Of a stretch of 64,000 bases of DNA, positions 50,248 through 61,700 are shown piece by piece. The notes under the pieces were generated by a model, which was not told where the DNA came from, ran no database searches, and worked only from the letters and a program-made list of their open reading frames with translations. Positions within the stretch are counted from its first letter, which is position 1. Each line of letters starts with the position of its first letter. The DNA comes from Tetraselmis striata (Eukaryota; Chlorophyta; Chlorodendrophyceae; Chlorodendrales; Chlorodendraceae), in NCBI GenBank assembly GCA_006384855.1, contig VCJN01003282.1:49524-113523 (forward strand). Direction: 5' to 3'. The position numbers and the translations under genes are program-made.

Positions 50248-52303
50248 CAGCGTCGTAAAAGTGACATTGCACCCGTCCGCGTATAACGTCCGCGTATAAC
50301 TGACCTGGCACCCGTAGTGGATGCCTTGCCGCTAATGTGCCGGTGCACCCTGGTACATAATACCCTTACTTGATGTTCTACCCTATCGAATACATCGTTA
50401 GTAAATATGATAGATAGGATGGGGGAACGGCGAAGCGGGGCACCCCTGTCGGAGGCCACACTTTATGGGTATGGGGTATGATAGTGTTTCCGGGGCCAAC
50501 CTTGCCTTAACACGTACGATGCAAAGTATCTCTACATAAGGTTTTACTGAAGGTAAGCATTATAATATGACCCGTGACTCCTACAACTGGTAGTTTTAGG
50601 AATAAAAGCTCATGAAGTATGGTGTCATATGCCTTCCTAAAGTCAATAAATCACACTTATGTGGGTAGACCAAACGCTTGGCGACGAGCCGCGATCTCGA
50701 ACAAGCTGGCGACTTGCATGGGGCCCTCCTCATTCCGCATAATAAAACCCGCTTGCCAACGGCGGGTTACCCCTTTAGCCTGGCAAACGTCCTACAAGCG
50801 TTGGGTAATTACGGTCATAGGAGTTTCATCATAGCGGGTGCACCCATAATTAAATACCCCTATACTTGTCGATTACGGTCGGGTCGCATTTTGGGGGCAC
50901 CGATACTATGGCCGAGCTACGCCTTTACTGGGGAATATAGTTCTTAGTTCATAACCCGTCAATTTAAGGCCAGCAATGCCTTGCCATAATGGCTATTCGT
51001 GGCATATATCGCCATATTTAAAGCCTCCGCAGTAATCCCATCATGCCCCTGGGCCTTGCTATTTTCTAGACGCCTAAGAACCTTGACTGTATGTTCCTCC
51101 CATATAACATACCCATTAATCCCAGTTAGTGCGGGGGCAATGGGTAGCGATGTACCGTGGCGGTGGTCCCATGCCGCACGGTATACCGCAACCCGTTTGT
51201 GCTATAGGGGGTAGTGGGGGTCACGCCGCAACTCCCGATAGTGCCGCGCCGAGCACGCATAGATTTCGCCTGGTTCGGCATGAAGTACCCCCGATACCGG
51301 ATCGCGTACTGGCTAGTCGTTCGCGCCCTCGAATAAACCCTGCCCCATACGGAGAGAGTGCGCCCGCTTCCAGAACTCCCGTCTCCCACCACCCTTCTTA
51401 CAACCTTAAGCTGTTTTTTGCACCCACTCCGTTTGGCGGCGGCGGGTGGTACGTAACAGTATCCGAACCCTATGCCATGTAGAAGCATAATGTGCCGACG
51501 CTAAAGCGGCATCCCGAGGGCCCCTAGTCCCCCGGCACGCCATTAAGGCCATGCGCCGACGATCACTCGCACCTAAGATAGACCGTTGCAGCGGCGGCCC
51601 GAGGCCACGACACATAGGCTTGGTAACATCCCCTACCCCGCGCGCCGCCGAATAATTACTGCCTGAATAGATTGTTCGGCGCCGGTGTCTAAGGATCCCC
51701 CCCTCCCGAGGTCCAACCGTCTACATATGGGTCATTCAAAGGGGCGAGCACCGCGAACGGATTACCTGTGACGAAATCGTGGAACGGCTTTGGCCATTCT
51801 AGAGGCCGGTTTGGGAATGAACCTTGCACACCTACGTTCATGCAGGGGAAGTGGACGGGTATGGTATCCTCACGGATGGCGGCGCCCCCATGGAATACAG
51901 AAGACATGACAGGGAAGTGATCGGATGTGTCCCAAGAGTAGTCCATCCATGCCATGGGCGAGAGAGGGGGGGAGACTATGGTGGAGGGCGATGCGATGAA
52001 GTGGTCGAGAACGCGGCAGCTGCCCCTCCGGCAAGTGCCGCGTTCGCGCGCCGACACATCCCGCGGCCATATGGGTTTACCGCCGGGAAGGCACCGCCAA
52101 CGCCTGAGTAGAGCCGCCAACTCCCTTTCATCCATGTTCCAATGCCCCCTCCCCCCCCCCCCCCCACCACCACCACAACGATCATTTCTCTCGGATAACT
52201 CGTACGAAGCCGCGCCAACTCTTCGCGCAAGCGGTCCCGATACGGTTCCCCCTGTGCTTAGCCGGTGGGCAATTACGCCGAGATACATATTGTGGCCGCG
52301 GAG

Positions 52304-52669
52304 TCACTGCAACCTCCCCCCACCCGGACATAGTTCGAACATGGGTGGGGCGCGCCGACTGTCCGCGCCCGATACGGCGACCGGACTAACACACAACACC
52401 CACGTTCCGATAGATGCAACGCGGTCACCGAACGAATAGTAATCAGAGTACCCATTGGAACGTACTCGCATATCGCTCGGCCTAACCGTGGTCTCTTGAA
52501 CGAGCAGAATATATACGAATCGCTCGATCAACAGCGCACCAACATCATCCACCTTCGGAGACAACCCATTCACATTAAGCATCGCAACGCACAGGTGGGT
52601 GGGCATGGGAGGGAGGGGAAAGGGCGAGGGTGGAGAGGAGGGGGAGGGCGGGCGGCGTGGCGCGATCAC
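52304..52669 (-). pseudogene. Endonuclease N-terminal frame of copy B
   Basis: A 121-codon frame containing the start of an APE-type endonuclease: AMLNVNGLSPK (first catalytic Asn region), VQETTVR (catalytic Glu) and SNGYSDYYSFGDRVAS. The frame is lost after GTWV. The rest of the domain continues in other frames down to the SDH box near 51930. A matching frame of copy A lies at 47929-48345. Confidence 0.7.
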
Positions 52670-53357
52670 AGTACGAGCGGTGTTCCCGCATGTACTACCC
52701 CCACCGCCATGCTAAACGTTGTAAACCCTCGCGGACATGCGCACCCTGCCCTTGGGTATATAATACATCAAAGCGCAGTAGCCCATCCCGCTGCAGAATC
52801 ACGGTCGGTCTTCGGAATGGCCGAGGGCCGGCCATTAAACGCCCCATCTATGCGGTTGCAAAACGCATGTAGTGGCAAAGGGTCCCCCCAACAACACACA
52901 AAACGTAGGGACGCCCCATGGTCCCCGGCCAGGTGCCCAACCGTCCATGCCGTGGTACAAGTAGCTGGAGTTACGGGTAAATTGCTATATAGTATATAGA
53001 GAACGAAGGGCGGAAATTGCAAAAAGGGTAATACAATTCTGACTTTATTCATTGTTCAGTACATAGCTGATGAGGTTAGTTAGATAGACCGAGTGGCGCG
53101 GCATTTCAATTCGCGCCGCTACCCGTACTCATACAACTTCCTTTCGGCGGTAGCTGCTACTTCGCACGACGCGCCGAACTTTTAGGAAATCCAGAATAAG
53201 TTTCTAGAGTGGCGGCGGCTTGCAGCTGTGCCAGCTGACCATCGACAGCTCCCGACCTCGCAGTCCCGAACTTCTAGCACTGCTTAATAGGTGGTGCGGG
53301 AGGTGACACTGCGCTCATCCATGTTATTGCGCTTCTCGCACTACAACGCATAGCGTT

Positions 53358-54050
53358 GTGAGGGAGCGTGTATTGACTTCATATCATGCCCGTATCATGA
53401 CGACGCTGCCCGCACGGCATTCGCTCGGCTCAGTTTGCCCGGCAACGACGACGGAAAGCGCGAGAAGCATGATTGAGGCGAGCCGCCGGCGTGCTCGTCT
53501 ACCGTCTCTCCTACCCGTTTCGCCGATTTTGAGGCCTCGGTGGCGGATCTCGCGGCTTCGCTGCACGACTCGCTCGCCCGTGATCCCCGCCGGCCTACCG
53601 CCCCCACACTTTCTGAGGCACGCCCGCCCGGCCCCGGCGCCGCCGCAAAGGGCTCTACGCCTAGTGACCCGGCACCCGCGCCGGTACCGTCAGCGCGCGC
53701 TCTTCCCCTCCGACGGCGACTACCTCACGTGGAAGGATTGGGCCCTCCTCATCGCGCCTGGCTTTGCAATTCAAACGGCGCCCGGTCTCTCTACGACACC
53801 GGATTTCTACGACATTGCGGCGTACGAGACCAGCCGCATCCTAACCGAGAAACGGCACTGGACCAAGTTGGACCAATACCGCTCCTTGTATTGCTATGTT
53901 TTGTTACGATGCAGTCGCGCACGCGGCCCTCCGTGAGGCGGCAGCGGCGATTGAAGGAGCGGCTAGCCAAATGCCCCCTAGTGCGTCGGACGTTGGCGTC
54001 CTTTAGGCGGCGATCGCGGCCTTCGGCGCTTCTAGGCGTTGTGGGATGAG
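53358..54050 (+). pseudogene. Broken open frame, possibly gag-like
   Basis: Two overlapping frames seem to encode one protein split by a frame change near 53700. The first (about 53520-53700) reads FADFEASVADLAASLHDSL and then a Pro/Ala-rich linker. The second continues with SDGDYLTWKDWALLIAPGFA, DFYDIAAYETSRIL and TEKRHWTKLDQYRSLYCYV. Another shift near 53905 leads to DAVAHAALREAAAAIEGAA. Helical, linker-split proteins next to retroelements are often gag-like, but there is no zinc knuckle or other diagnostic motif. It could instead be a dead host gene. Confidence 0.35.
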
Positions 54051-55728
54051 AGCCTGAGACTTGGAATGTTGCACGTTATAATGTTAATTCGTCATTTTAA
54101 TTGGGTTTGATCAAGCCTTACTCCCCTAATAGCTGTGCAAAACAAGCCGCAATGGCGCCATATCGAGCGTTTCAAGTACCCTTATTAATACATAGGTTGG
54201 TGCTAATGACGTGCCGCTGCGCATATATAGACCATTAGATGATGGCCATGGATGAGTGAGGAAACATGTTAGCGAAGGGACTAGGGTGGTTTTAGGTGGG
54301 GTGGGGACATGTGATCGTGGGCCAAAGCAAAGTGCGTTATGTATTGTTACCGTCGCGATTGCGATGTTGCATCGTTGAGCAACCGTTAAATTCAACCAGA
54401 AATTCAAAGCGGCATATGGACTGCTCAGGAAATTCTGAAAACAAATGGATGACTATTTACGCGAAAAGCTAACGTTCGGATGTCGAAGCAAAAGCAGAAA
54501 CGGTTTAAAACATGACGCGCATTGCAACAATCGACCACAACATGGGCTTGCCGGGAACTTTACAGTGCATGAATTATGTACCCGATACTCTGTGATGATG
54601 CAGAGTTTTGGATGTACGCAAACGCGACCACTCGTACCTGGTTCGTGCCCCCCTCCCCTCCCCATTGCATTGCCGATAGTTCGCATACCTAGGGGGCGTG
54701 GTGAAAAAATGGCGTAGTTAAGTGTGGCCCATGGATACGTATGGGCATGGATTGTACAATTTGGGACTGGGACAAGATTATAGCGTAAACGGTACAGGCC
54801 ACTATGCTTCACTATTAGCCTATTTTTTTGGGACAATATCATAGCTTTAAACCCTGTGCAGGTTTTTAGGGTTCGCGTGTACTGGCGCAAAATACATGAT
54901 TGGTACAAGATTGGGACAATATGGTTTGGCAACGCTATCACCACACGCGTTGTTTTGGCATAAATGAAATTGTTGAGGGCAACGCCTACATCGCGGCACT
55001 ATCGGGCTTGACACGCTATTACAACATTTGATTAAAGGCGTACTAGCATATGCAACATGCATAGTTACACGCGCACGGTCTCAATATAACCATTTATGGG
55101 CGTGTCGATTTAACCGTCTACAAACCCCATACTTGAATGGAGGGGTGTAGGATGTTCATTATGTGCACTAAATGATATAATGCTCCGAATATTCATGTAA
55201 ACATACTATATAATTATGCAATTATAAATAAATTATAAATAGCTAGAATTATATAACATGATATCACATGACGGTAATAAATAAAAGACATCTTAAGATA
55301 TTCTAAATATAATGCTCCGATATATAATGCTTCCAATGAATAACCATGCAAGATGTACTAATGCTCATGCTCATGCTGATCCTGCGCTCGCAATGACATA
55401 TCGGGCCCACTGCTACCCGCGTACAAATTGCCAGAAGTGCTCCGAAACCGCCGATCCGAAACCACCGGCTGCTCCGTGGAAGCAAGCCACCCAGCACTGC
55501 GCTGCCGCATCGAATGAGCCGGTCGACGAGATCCCCCCCCCCCCCCCCCCCCCCCCCCCACGCCCCACCACGCCCACAGAGTCGTCGTGTTTTGTGTCAG
55601 CCCGCTCCGCAGACAGACCGCACGCAAGCTGCGGCACCCTGTTGCTACGAGAAGGCGAGGTGGGAGGTCAAGGGAAAGGTCGGGGTTGTGGGCGGCCCCG
55701 GTAGGTTGGTGCTCGTCCGAGGGGCGCG
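54051..55728. other. AT-rich spacer before DIS3
   Basis: No gene recognised. Positions 55140-55330 are strongly AT-rich with repeated AATTATA and ATAATGCTCC words (ATAATGCTCCGA occurs at 55179 and 55309). A poly-C run of nearly 30 bases lies at 55531-55559, about 170 bp before the DIS3 start, in its presumed promoter or 5' UTR. Confidence 0.5.
55531..55559. repeat. Poly-C tract upstream of DIS3
   Basis: A nearly uninterrupted run of C, one of the longest homopolymers in the window. Similar tracts are found mostly in introns. On the opposite strand it could form a G-quadruplex. Confidence 0.9.
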
Positions 55729-58700
55729 ATGCTGACGCGGCGATCGTTCGTGAAGAAGACGCACAAGGGCGCCGTCGTCAAGGCGCGCCTCCCGTCCCCG
55801 ATAGGCCCGGGTTCGGGACGGGGCGGGCGGCTCGGACGCGCGCCCTTGCTGATGAGAGGCTGCGTGGGTTGTGGCTGCAGGTGGTGCGGGAGCACTATCT
55901 GCGTGACGACATCTGGTGCGGTGCCGCCGGCTGCCAGCGCTGCGGCCAGGCGAGCGCCAAGCTGGCGGGGGGCACGCAATTCTACCTGGTCATCGACACC
56001 AATGTGGCGCTACATCAGGTGGGTGTGGCGCGGCGGCAGTACGGTGTAGCCTCGGGCTTCGCGTGAGGGCGCCAGTGCAGCTGTGCGAGTGCGGATGCCC
56101 TGAGCGTCAGTGGCAATGCGGAGGGGATAATGGCCAGGGGGGGGGGGGGGGGGGGGGGGGGCTGCGGCTGAGGCTGAGGCGGAGCTGGGCGGGCGGCAGA
56201 TCGACCTACTGGAGCACCCGGCGGTGGAGGACGTCATCGTGACGTCGGTTGTGCTGCAGGAGGTGCGGCACCGCGCGCTGGCAGTGTACCAGCGCCTGCG
56301 GGCCCTCTGCGCCGACAACACCCGCCGCTTCCACGTCTTCTGCAATGAACACCACAGGCAAGCTCCCTTTGCGCCCCCCCCCGCCCTCCCCCGCGGACCA
56401 CATTATTCCCATCTCACTCGCTGAGCTGAGGCTATCTGACGTTGGTGGGTCTTTGCTGCCCGCAGGGAGACGTACGTGACGCCGAAAGCGAAGGAGAGCG
56501 CCAACGACCGCAATGATCGCGCCATCCGCGTCGCAGCGGCATGGTACCAGGTCTCCTCCCCCCCCTCCCCCTCCTCTTCGCCCCCTTGCCCTCTTCTCTG
56601 CGCGGACCGCGTCTCCCCTCTCCATGCTTACACCTTGGTGCAGAGCATACCTGTATTGGCACAGCTACGGAGGCCCCACCAACTGGGTGGCCGGCGCTGG
56701 CACTATGTTGGGCGGGAGGGCATCGCAGTCGCTCTATGCCGCCCGGGCTCGTTGGTTGGCGCTCTATGTAGCGCAACGCCGTGGTCTCTACCCGCCACGC
56801 CCAGAGCGAGGCCATCCCCATGCCCCCATTGCCATCACACGCATCAGTGCTTGTGACATCCACGGGCCACTGAGTTGCTGGGATTCAGGAGGGAGGGGAG
56901 TTGCCCCCCCCCCCCCCGCCTCCCCCCCTCCCCTCCCTCCCCTCCCTCTCCTTCCCCCGCCAGCCGTCCTCAGCCGGTGACCACCTGCCCCCCCCCCCCC
57001 CCCCCCCCCCGCGCCGACTTCCACTGCGCAGGCGCATTTGCCGCCGGGGGCGCCGGCCGTCCTACTGCTCAGCAACGATGCCGACTGCCGCCGGAAGGCT
57101 GCTAAACGGGGCATCCAGGCCTGCAGCGTGGCGGAGTTTGCCTTGTGCGCCCCTCAAAACCACGCCTTTTCTCCTCACATACTTCCACCGACAGGTTAAT
57201 ATGCCCGCAGCATCGTCGTGCAACTCAATGGGCGCCGCCATCTGCCGGCCCGGCAGGCGGCGCGCCGACGTGCCGGAGCTGGCGGACCTCGTAGCGGCGG
57301 GCGAGGCAGCGGAGAGCGAGCGCGCGGCAGGCGGGGGCGGCGCGGCAGGGCGGCGCCGGGCGCTGTTTGAGGAGCACAGCAGCGCGGCGGAGGTGGCTGC
57401 GGGCATCAAGGCCGGCCGGCTGCTACAGGCGCGCACCGCCCTCCGGCCCTGCTGCGCTAAGCAGCAGCCTCTGGGCAGGAAACTGGAAATTGAATACTCA
57501 CGACATGCCGACTTGCTCCCCTGCACCGCGCAAGCCGCGCTGCTGTTCGGGCCCGTTGTTAGCGGCGCGTGGCGCCTTTATATCCGTGGCTTAAGGGGTG
57601 GCGTGGAGGGCTTATCGGGCGGTCGCCTGCTGCGGGGTAGGGACATTAACCAGGACGGGGCGGGGCATGCTTCCCCTTCCACTGCCGGTGAGGGGGATGA
57701 TCTCGGTGTCGCCTTCCTGACCCGCCGCACGCAAGGCGTCGACGAGGGGTTGGTGTTTAGTGAGCGCCCCGGAGCAGGCAGGAAGTCCAACAGGCTGACG
57801 CTGCCCCGCCACCCCCCCCCCCCCCCCCCCCCGCCCGTCCGCTGGCAGGGCGCGCTGCGGACGAGCCGGCACAGCGCGTGGGAGGGGCGCATCTCGTGGG
57901 AGGCGGGAGGGCAAGATGTCCTCATCAGCGGCCGCTCGCACCTCAACCGCGCCATGGACGGTGCAGACCCCCCCCCCCCCCTGGCCCTCCCGGCTGCAAG
58001 GCCGCCAGTCTTACCAGGGGCTGCATGCACGATGTCGTTGTGACGGAGCACGCGGACTGGCCTGCATGTGAATGCAGATTCGTACGTGTATGTATACATA
58101 TATATTTATATCTATATCTATATCTATATTTATGTACCTATTTATCTGTTTATATGTGTGTATATATGTATATACATGTACATATATATACACAAATAAA
58201 TTTACATGTAAATATACATATGAATATACATATGTATATTTATATACATTTATACATAGCGCATCGCATTTGTGGTGGTGGGGGGGGTCTAAATGGGCAG
58301 TTTATTCTGTGCATGGCAACAACATGTAATTCAATTGCATGACGAGGCCAGAACCTGTTGAAGTGTGATGGCGGCACCCCGGATGTATTCGTCAGTACAC
58401 AGGGCCGAGTTGGATTAGTATGGTGCAGTGGAGTGGACGGTGTGTTTGGCATCCAGGGCTGGCGGGGCGTACGGCGGATTGGGCCTTCCTAGTATTTAGG
58501 CATTGTAGTAGTAATCGTCGTCCAATGAATGACAATGATAATTAATAGTAATAATATAATAAATAAATAGTAATAATAATAATAATAATAAAGTATGGGC
58601 ACGGCGCGTACATCATTCCACAAACATCACGGGACAAAAAACAAGTGGCGGCGGCACTGCATCATTTCCACCGTATTTTGACATAGACATGCTGTATGCA

Positions 58701-61700
58701 ACTACCTGTGTGTCATGTTCCTTCGGCTAGGATATCAGAAACCAGGATTACGAGGCCATTTGATGCGTAAATCCGTTAGGGTATAAACCCCAAACTCCAG
58801 CCATCTCATGTTTTTAGGGTTTTAGGCTATATTGACAGCTGTTGACTTCGTAGGCAGGTTGGGAGGTCGCAGGCGGCTCAACAGGATCGGGCAATGTCGC
58901 CGGTGTTGGGTGTTGAGCTGGTGTGGCGCTGCATCTGCTGCCTTGGTGCCATTATGGCTGCGCTGCGCAGGCGACGTGGTGGCGGTGGAGCTGCTGCCGG
59001 AGGCGGAGTGGCAGCCAGACGGCGGCGCGGTGCCCCCTTGCCAAGGGGCTGGGGAGGAGGAGGAGAGCGCGGAGGACGTGGAGGCCAGCACCGGCGCGGA
59101 GGTGGTCACGCAGGTGCGGGACCGCCGCGTGTCTCGGAATGCGCCTCGGCGAGAAGCATGCACGCGGTTCTGTGCAATTGAGAAACAGCACAACGCTTCA
59201 GAAATGCGCGCACTCGTATCCCTGTCGGTTACAGTGTGTATTTAAGGCTAAGGGTTTTAAACCCTGACATTAACTAAAAACCCTAACAGCGGACATGCAT
59301 GGTAAGTAGTTTAGTGCGTTATGATACAGCTGCTACATGATATTGCTGCTTGTCTGAGAACTTTTGTGGTCGCCGGAAGAAGCAGTAGCGGGGAGGGGAT
59401 TGGGCAGGCCGGGGGGGGAAGCGGGGGGGGCATGAGCCCGAGCTCCTGTCTGAGGCTAGGCTTTGCTGGGCAGACGGCGCCCGGCACAGAGGAGGCGGCG
59501 GCCGAGCCAGGGCGGCGGCCGGCGGGGCGCGTGGTGGGCATCCTCCGCCGCGCCTGGCGGCAGCGCGGCTACTGCGGCGCGCTGGACCCCAAAAGCCACC
59601 GTCCCGGGCTCCACAACCTGCTGTTTGTGCCGGTGGACAAGCGGCTGCCGCGTATCAGGATTCAAACCCGCCAGGCATGTCCCCCCCCTCTCACCTTCCG
59701 ATATTTTGCCCCCTTCTCTCCCTCCCCTCTCCCCGCGTTTCAGCAGTGGCCTCGGAAACTTCCTTGTCCGTCTCATTATTAACATTCCGTATATCCGCTC
59801 GGTGGAAAGCAACCTGGGGCGATGTCTTTTCACGTTATATATCTTATCACTTGGTAATTGGCACTCGATGGTGCTCAAGTTGTCCGATCGCATGAACACG
59901 GGGAGACAATTGACGAACGGCAGCCGGGCTCTGCTCTACACGGATTCGGCGTGGGGAGGTATCGTAAGCAGATGGAGGGTTCAGTTGACGTATAAATACG
60001 GGTACGCGGCACGTAGGTTGGATATATTACAGTATAGGAAAATTCCTCTGTATACGTACACGGGTAGTTAGCAGAGGCGTATGATGCGATACTTAGTTTC
60101 GGTCGGCGGGACGAAAATGAACCACTTCAGGCCGCTGTCAGATTCGGGGTCTCGCGGTGCCCAAAGCCGAAGCGCCTAGAAATGCCGCTGACACGAACCG
60201 CCGCCCGCTGCGGCGCAGGCGGACAACCTGATGGACAAGCGGCTCGTTGTGGCTGTCGACCGCTGGGAACGTGGACAGTGCGTACCCGCGGGCCACTACG
60301 TGCGCACCTGGGCCTCATTGGCGACAAAGGCCACCGAGACGGACGTGCTGCTGATCGAGAACGACATTAACCACGAGCCCTTCACGCCTGCCGTCTACGA
60401 ATGCGTGCCGCGCCTACCGTGGACCGTCAGCGAGGTGCTGCGCCCCCCCCCCCCCCCCCCCTCCGTCGCCTGGTAGTGCTAATCATCACGTTAGCAATAT
60501 CGCGCATATAGCACGACATCTACCTACTAATCGATATTACTTTCACGCAATGCCCCCTCATCCGCTTTCCTCAATGCTGTATACGCTTTCCCCGCACCGC
60601 GAGCAGCTTCCAACCCTCCGGGCGCCACCTTGCCCACCGCAGGAGGACCGCGCTGAGGCGGGGCGCGAGGACATGCGCGAATATCTGCGTGTGCAGCGTG
60701 GACCCGCCCGGCTGCAAGGACATCGACGACGCGCTGCACGCCCGCGAGCTGCCCAACGGCAACTGGGAGCTCGGCGTGCACATCGCGGACGTGACACGCT
60801 TCATGGAGGTGGCCGCACTATACCCCCTCTCGTTGCTGTAGTTCGCCGATAATCGAGCTCGCTCCTCCGCGATAATTTGATGGAATGCTGGGATCTCGGC
60901 CCCTCGCTTCGAGATAAGAGACCAATCGGAAGGTCCAATGATGATTTTTTCGGCGCACACTGAGACACCCCTCCCGCCGTCGCCTCTTTCCCCCGCGTCT
61001 CGTTCAATTCCCCGGCCGGGCGCGGTCGTCGCAAACCACGGTAGCCGGATAGCGCCATGGACCTAGAGGCGGCACGGCGCGGGACTTCGGTGTACCTGGT
61101 CGACCGCCGCATCGACATGCCTGCCCAAGGCGCTGACGGAGGACATCTGCTCCCTGCGAGCCGACGTGGAGCGGCTAACCTTCTCTGTCACCTGGGAGGT
61201 GACACCCCCGGGATCGGGCGCCTCGGGCGTCGAGGTCGTGCACACGCACTTCACGAAGGTGCGCCCGACGAAATCATGTCGTCTTCTATGTTTTCGATCA
61301 TGACTTCAATTCCCTCATAACTTTTGTCAAATATTGTCCCGTGTTCCCACATCCTGCTGGCTTTTCGTCCAGCCTATCGTCGAGAGGTCGTTAAGATTAT
61401 TGACCCGCGATATCGACCCTGCGAGCGAACTTATTTTAATCAGCGTCTCGCCCTGTATCTCTCTATCTCTCTCTCTCGACTACGGGTATACAGATAGTAT
61501 CATTTCGAACATTTAGTACTTGTATGTATGTACTTACTACATGCATTTCGGGTGGTCCCGAGGGGTCACAGAGTTTGCACAACTGTTGTACTTATTTCCG
61601 CGAGCCGACCGAGTTTGGGTTCGCATCGCAAAAGTAGAGCATGCTGAGGTGACAGACCGCTCTTCTACCTTGCTGCCCCCCACCCCCCCTTTCCCTTCCC

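Larger units (their letters stand above)
48785..53137 (-). mobile_element. Non-LTR retrotransposon (L1-like), copy B, degenerate
   Basis: Nearly the same sequence as copy A but longer. Minus-strand order: endonuclease start MPTHLCVAMLNVNGLSPKVD (about 52610), SDH box WDTSDHFPVM (about 51930), reverse transcriptase core (DFRKAYDTI-like segment near 50630-50660; PILSIIFTNDVFDR near 50380-50430), the usual YADD site reading YADV (about 50300), the post-RT region, and the CCHC-like knuckle (about 49210-49240). The altered YADD and repeated frameshifts show it cannot reverse transcribe. A run of six T at 48775-48780 lies at its left border and may be the remnant of the poly-A tail. The 5' end, at ACCCGTACTCATA, is shared with copy A. 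Confidence 0.82.

Noticed and set aside
50619..50834. Plus-strand frame starting at 50619
   Set aside because: It is antisense to the reverse transcriptase DFRKAYD-like segment of retrotransposon copy B.
58084..58262. AT-rich block in DIS3 intron 7 considered as a replication origin or organelle insert
   Set aside because: It is a simple TATA/TACA microsatellite with no gene or origin motif.
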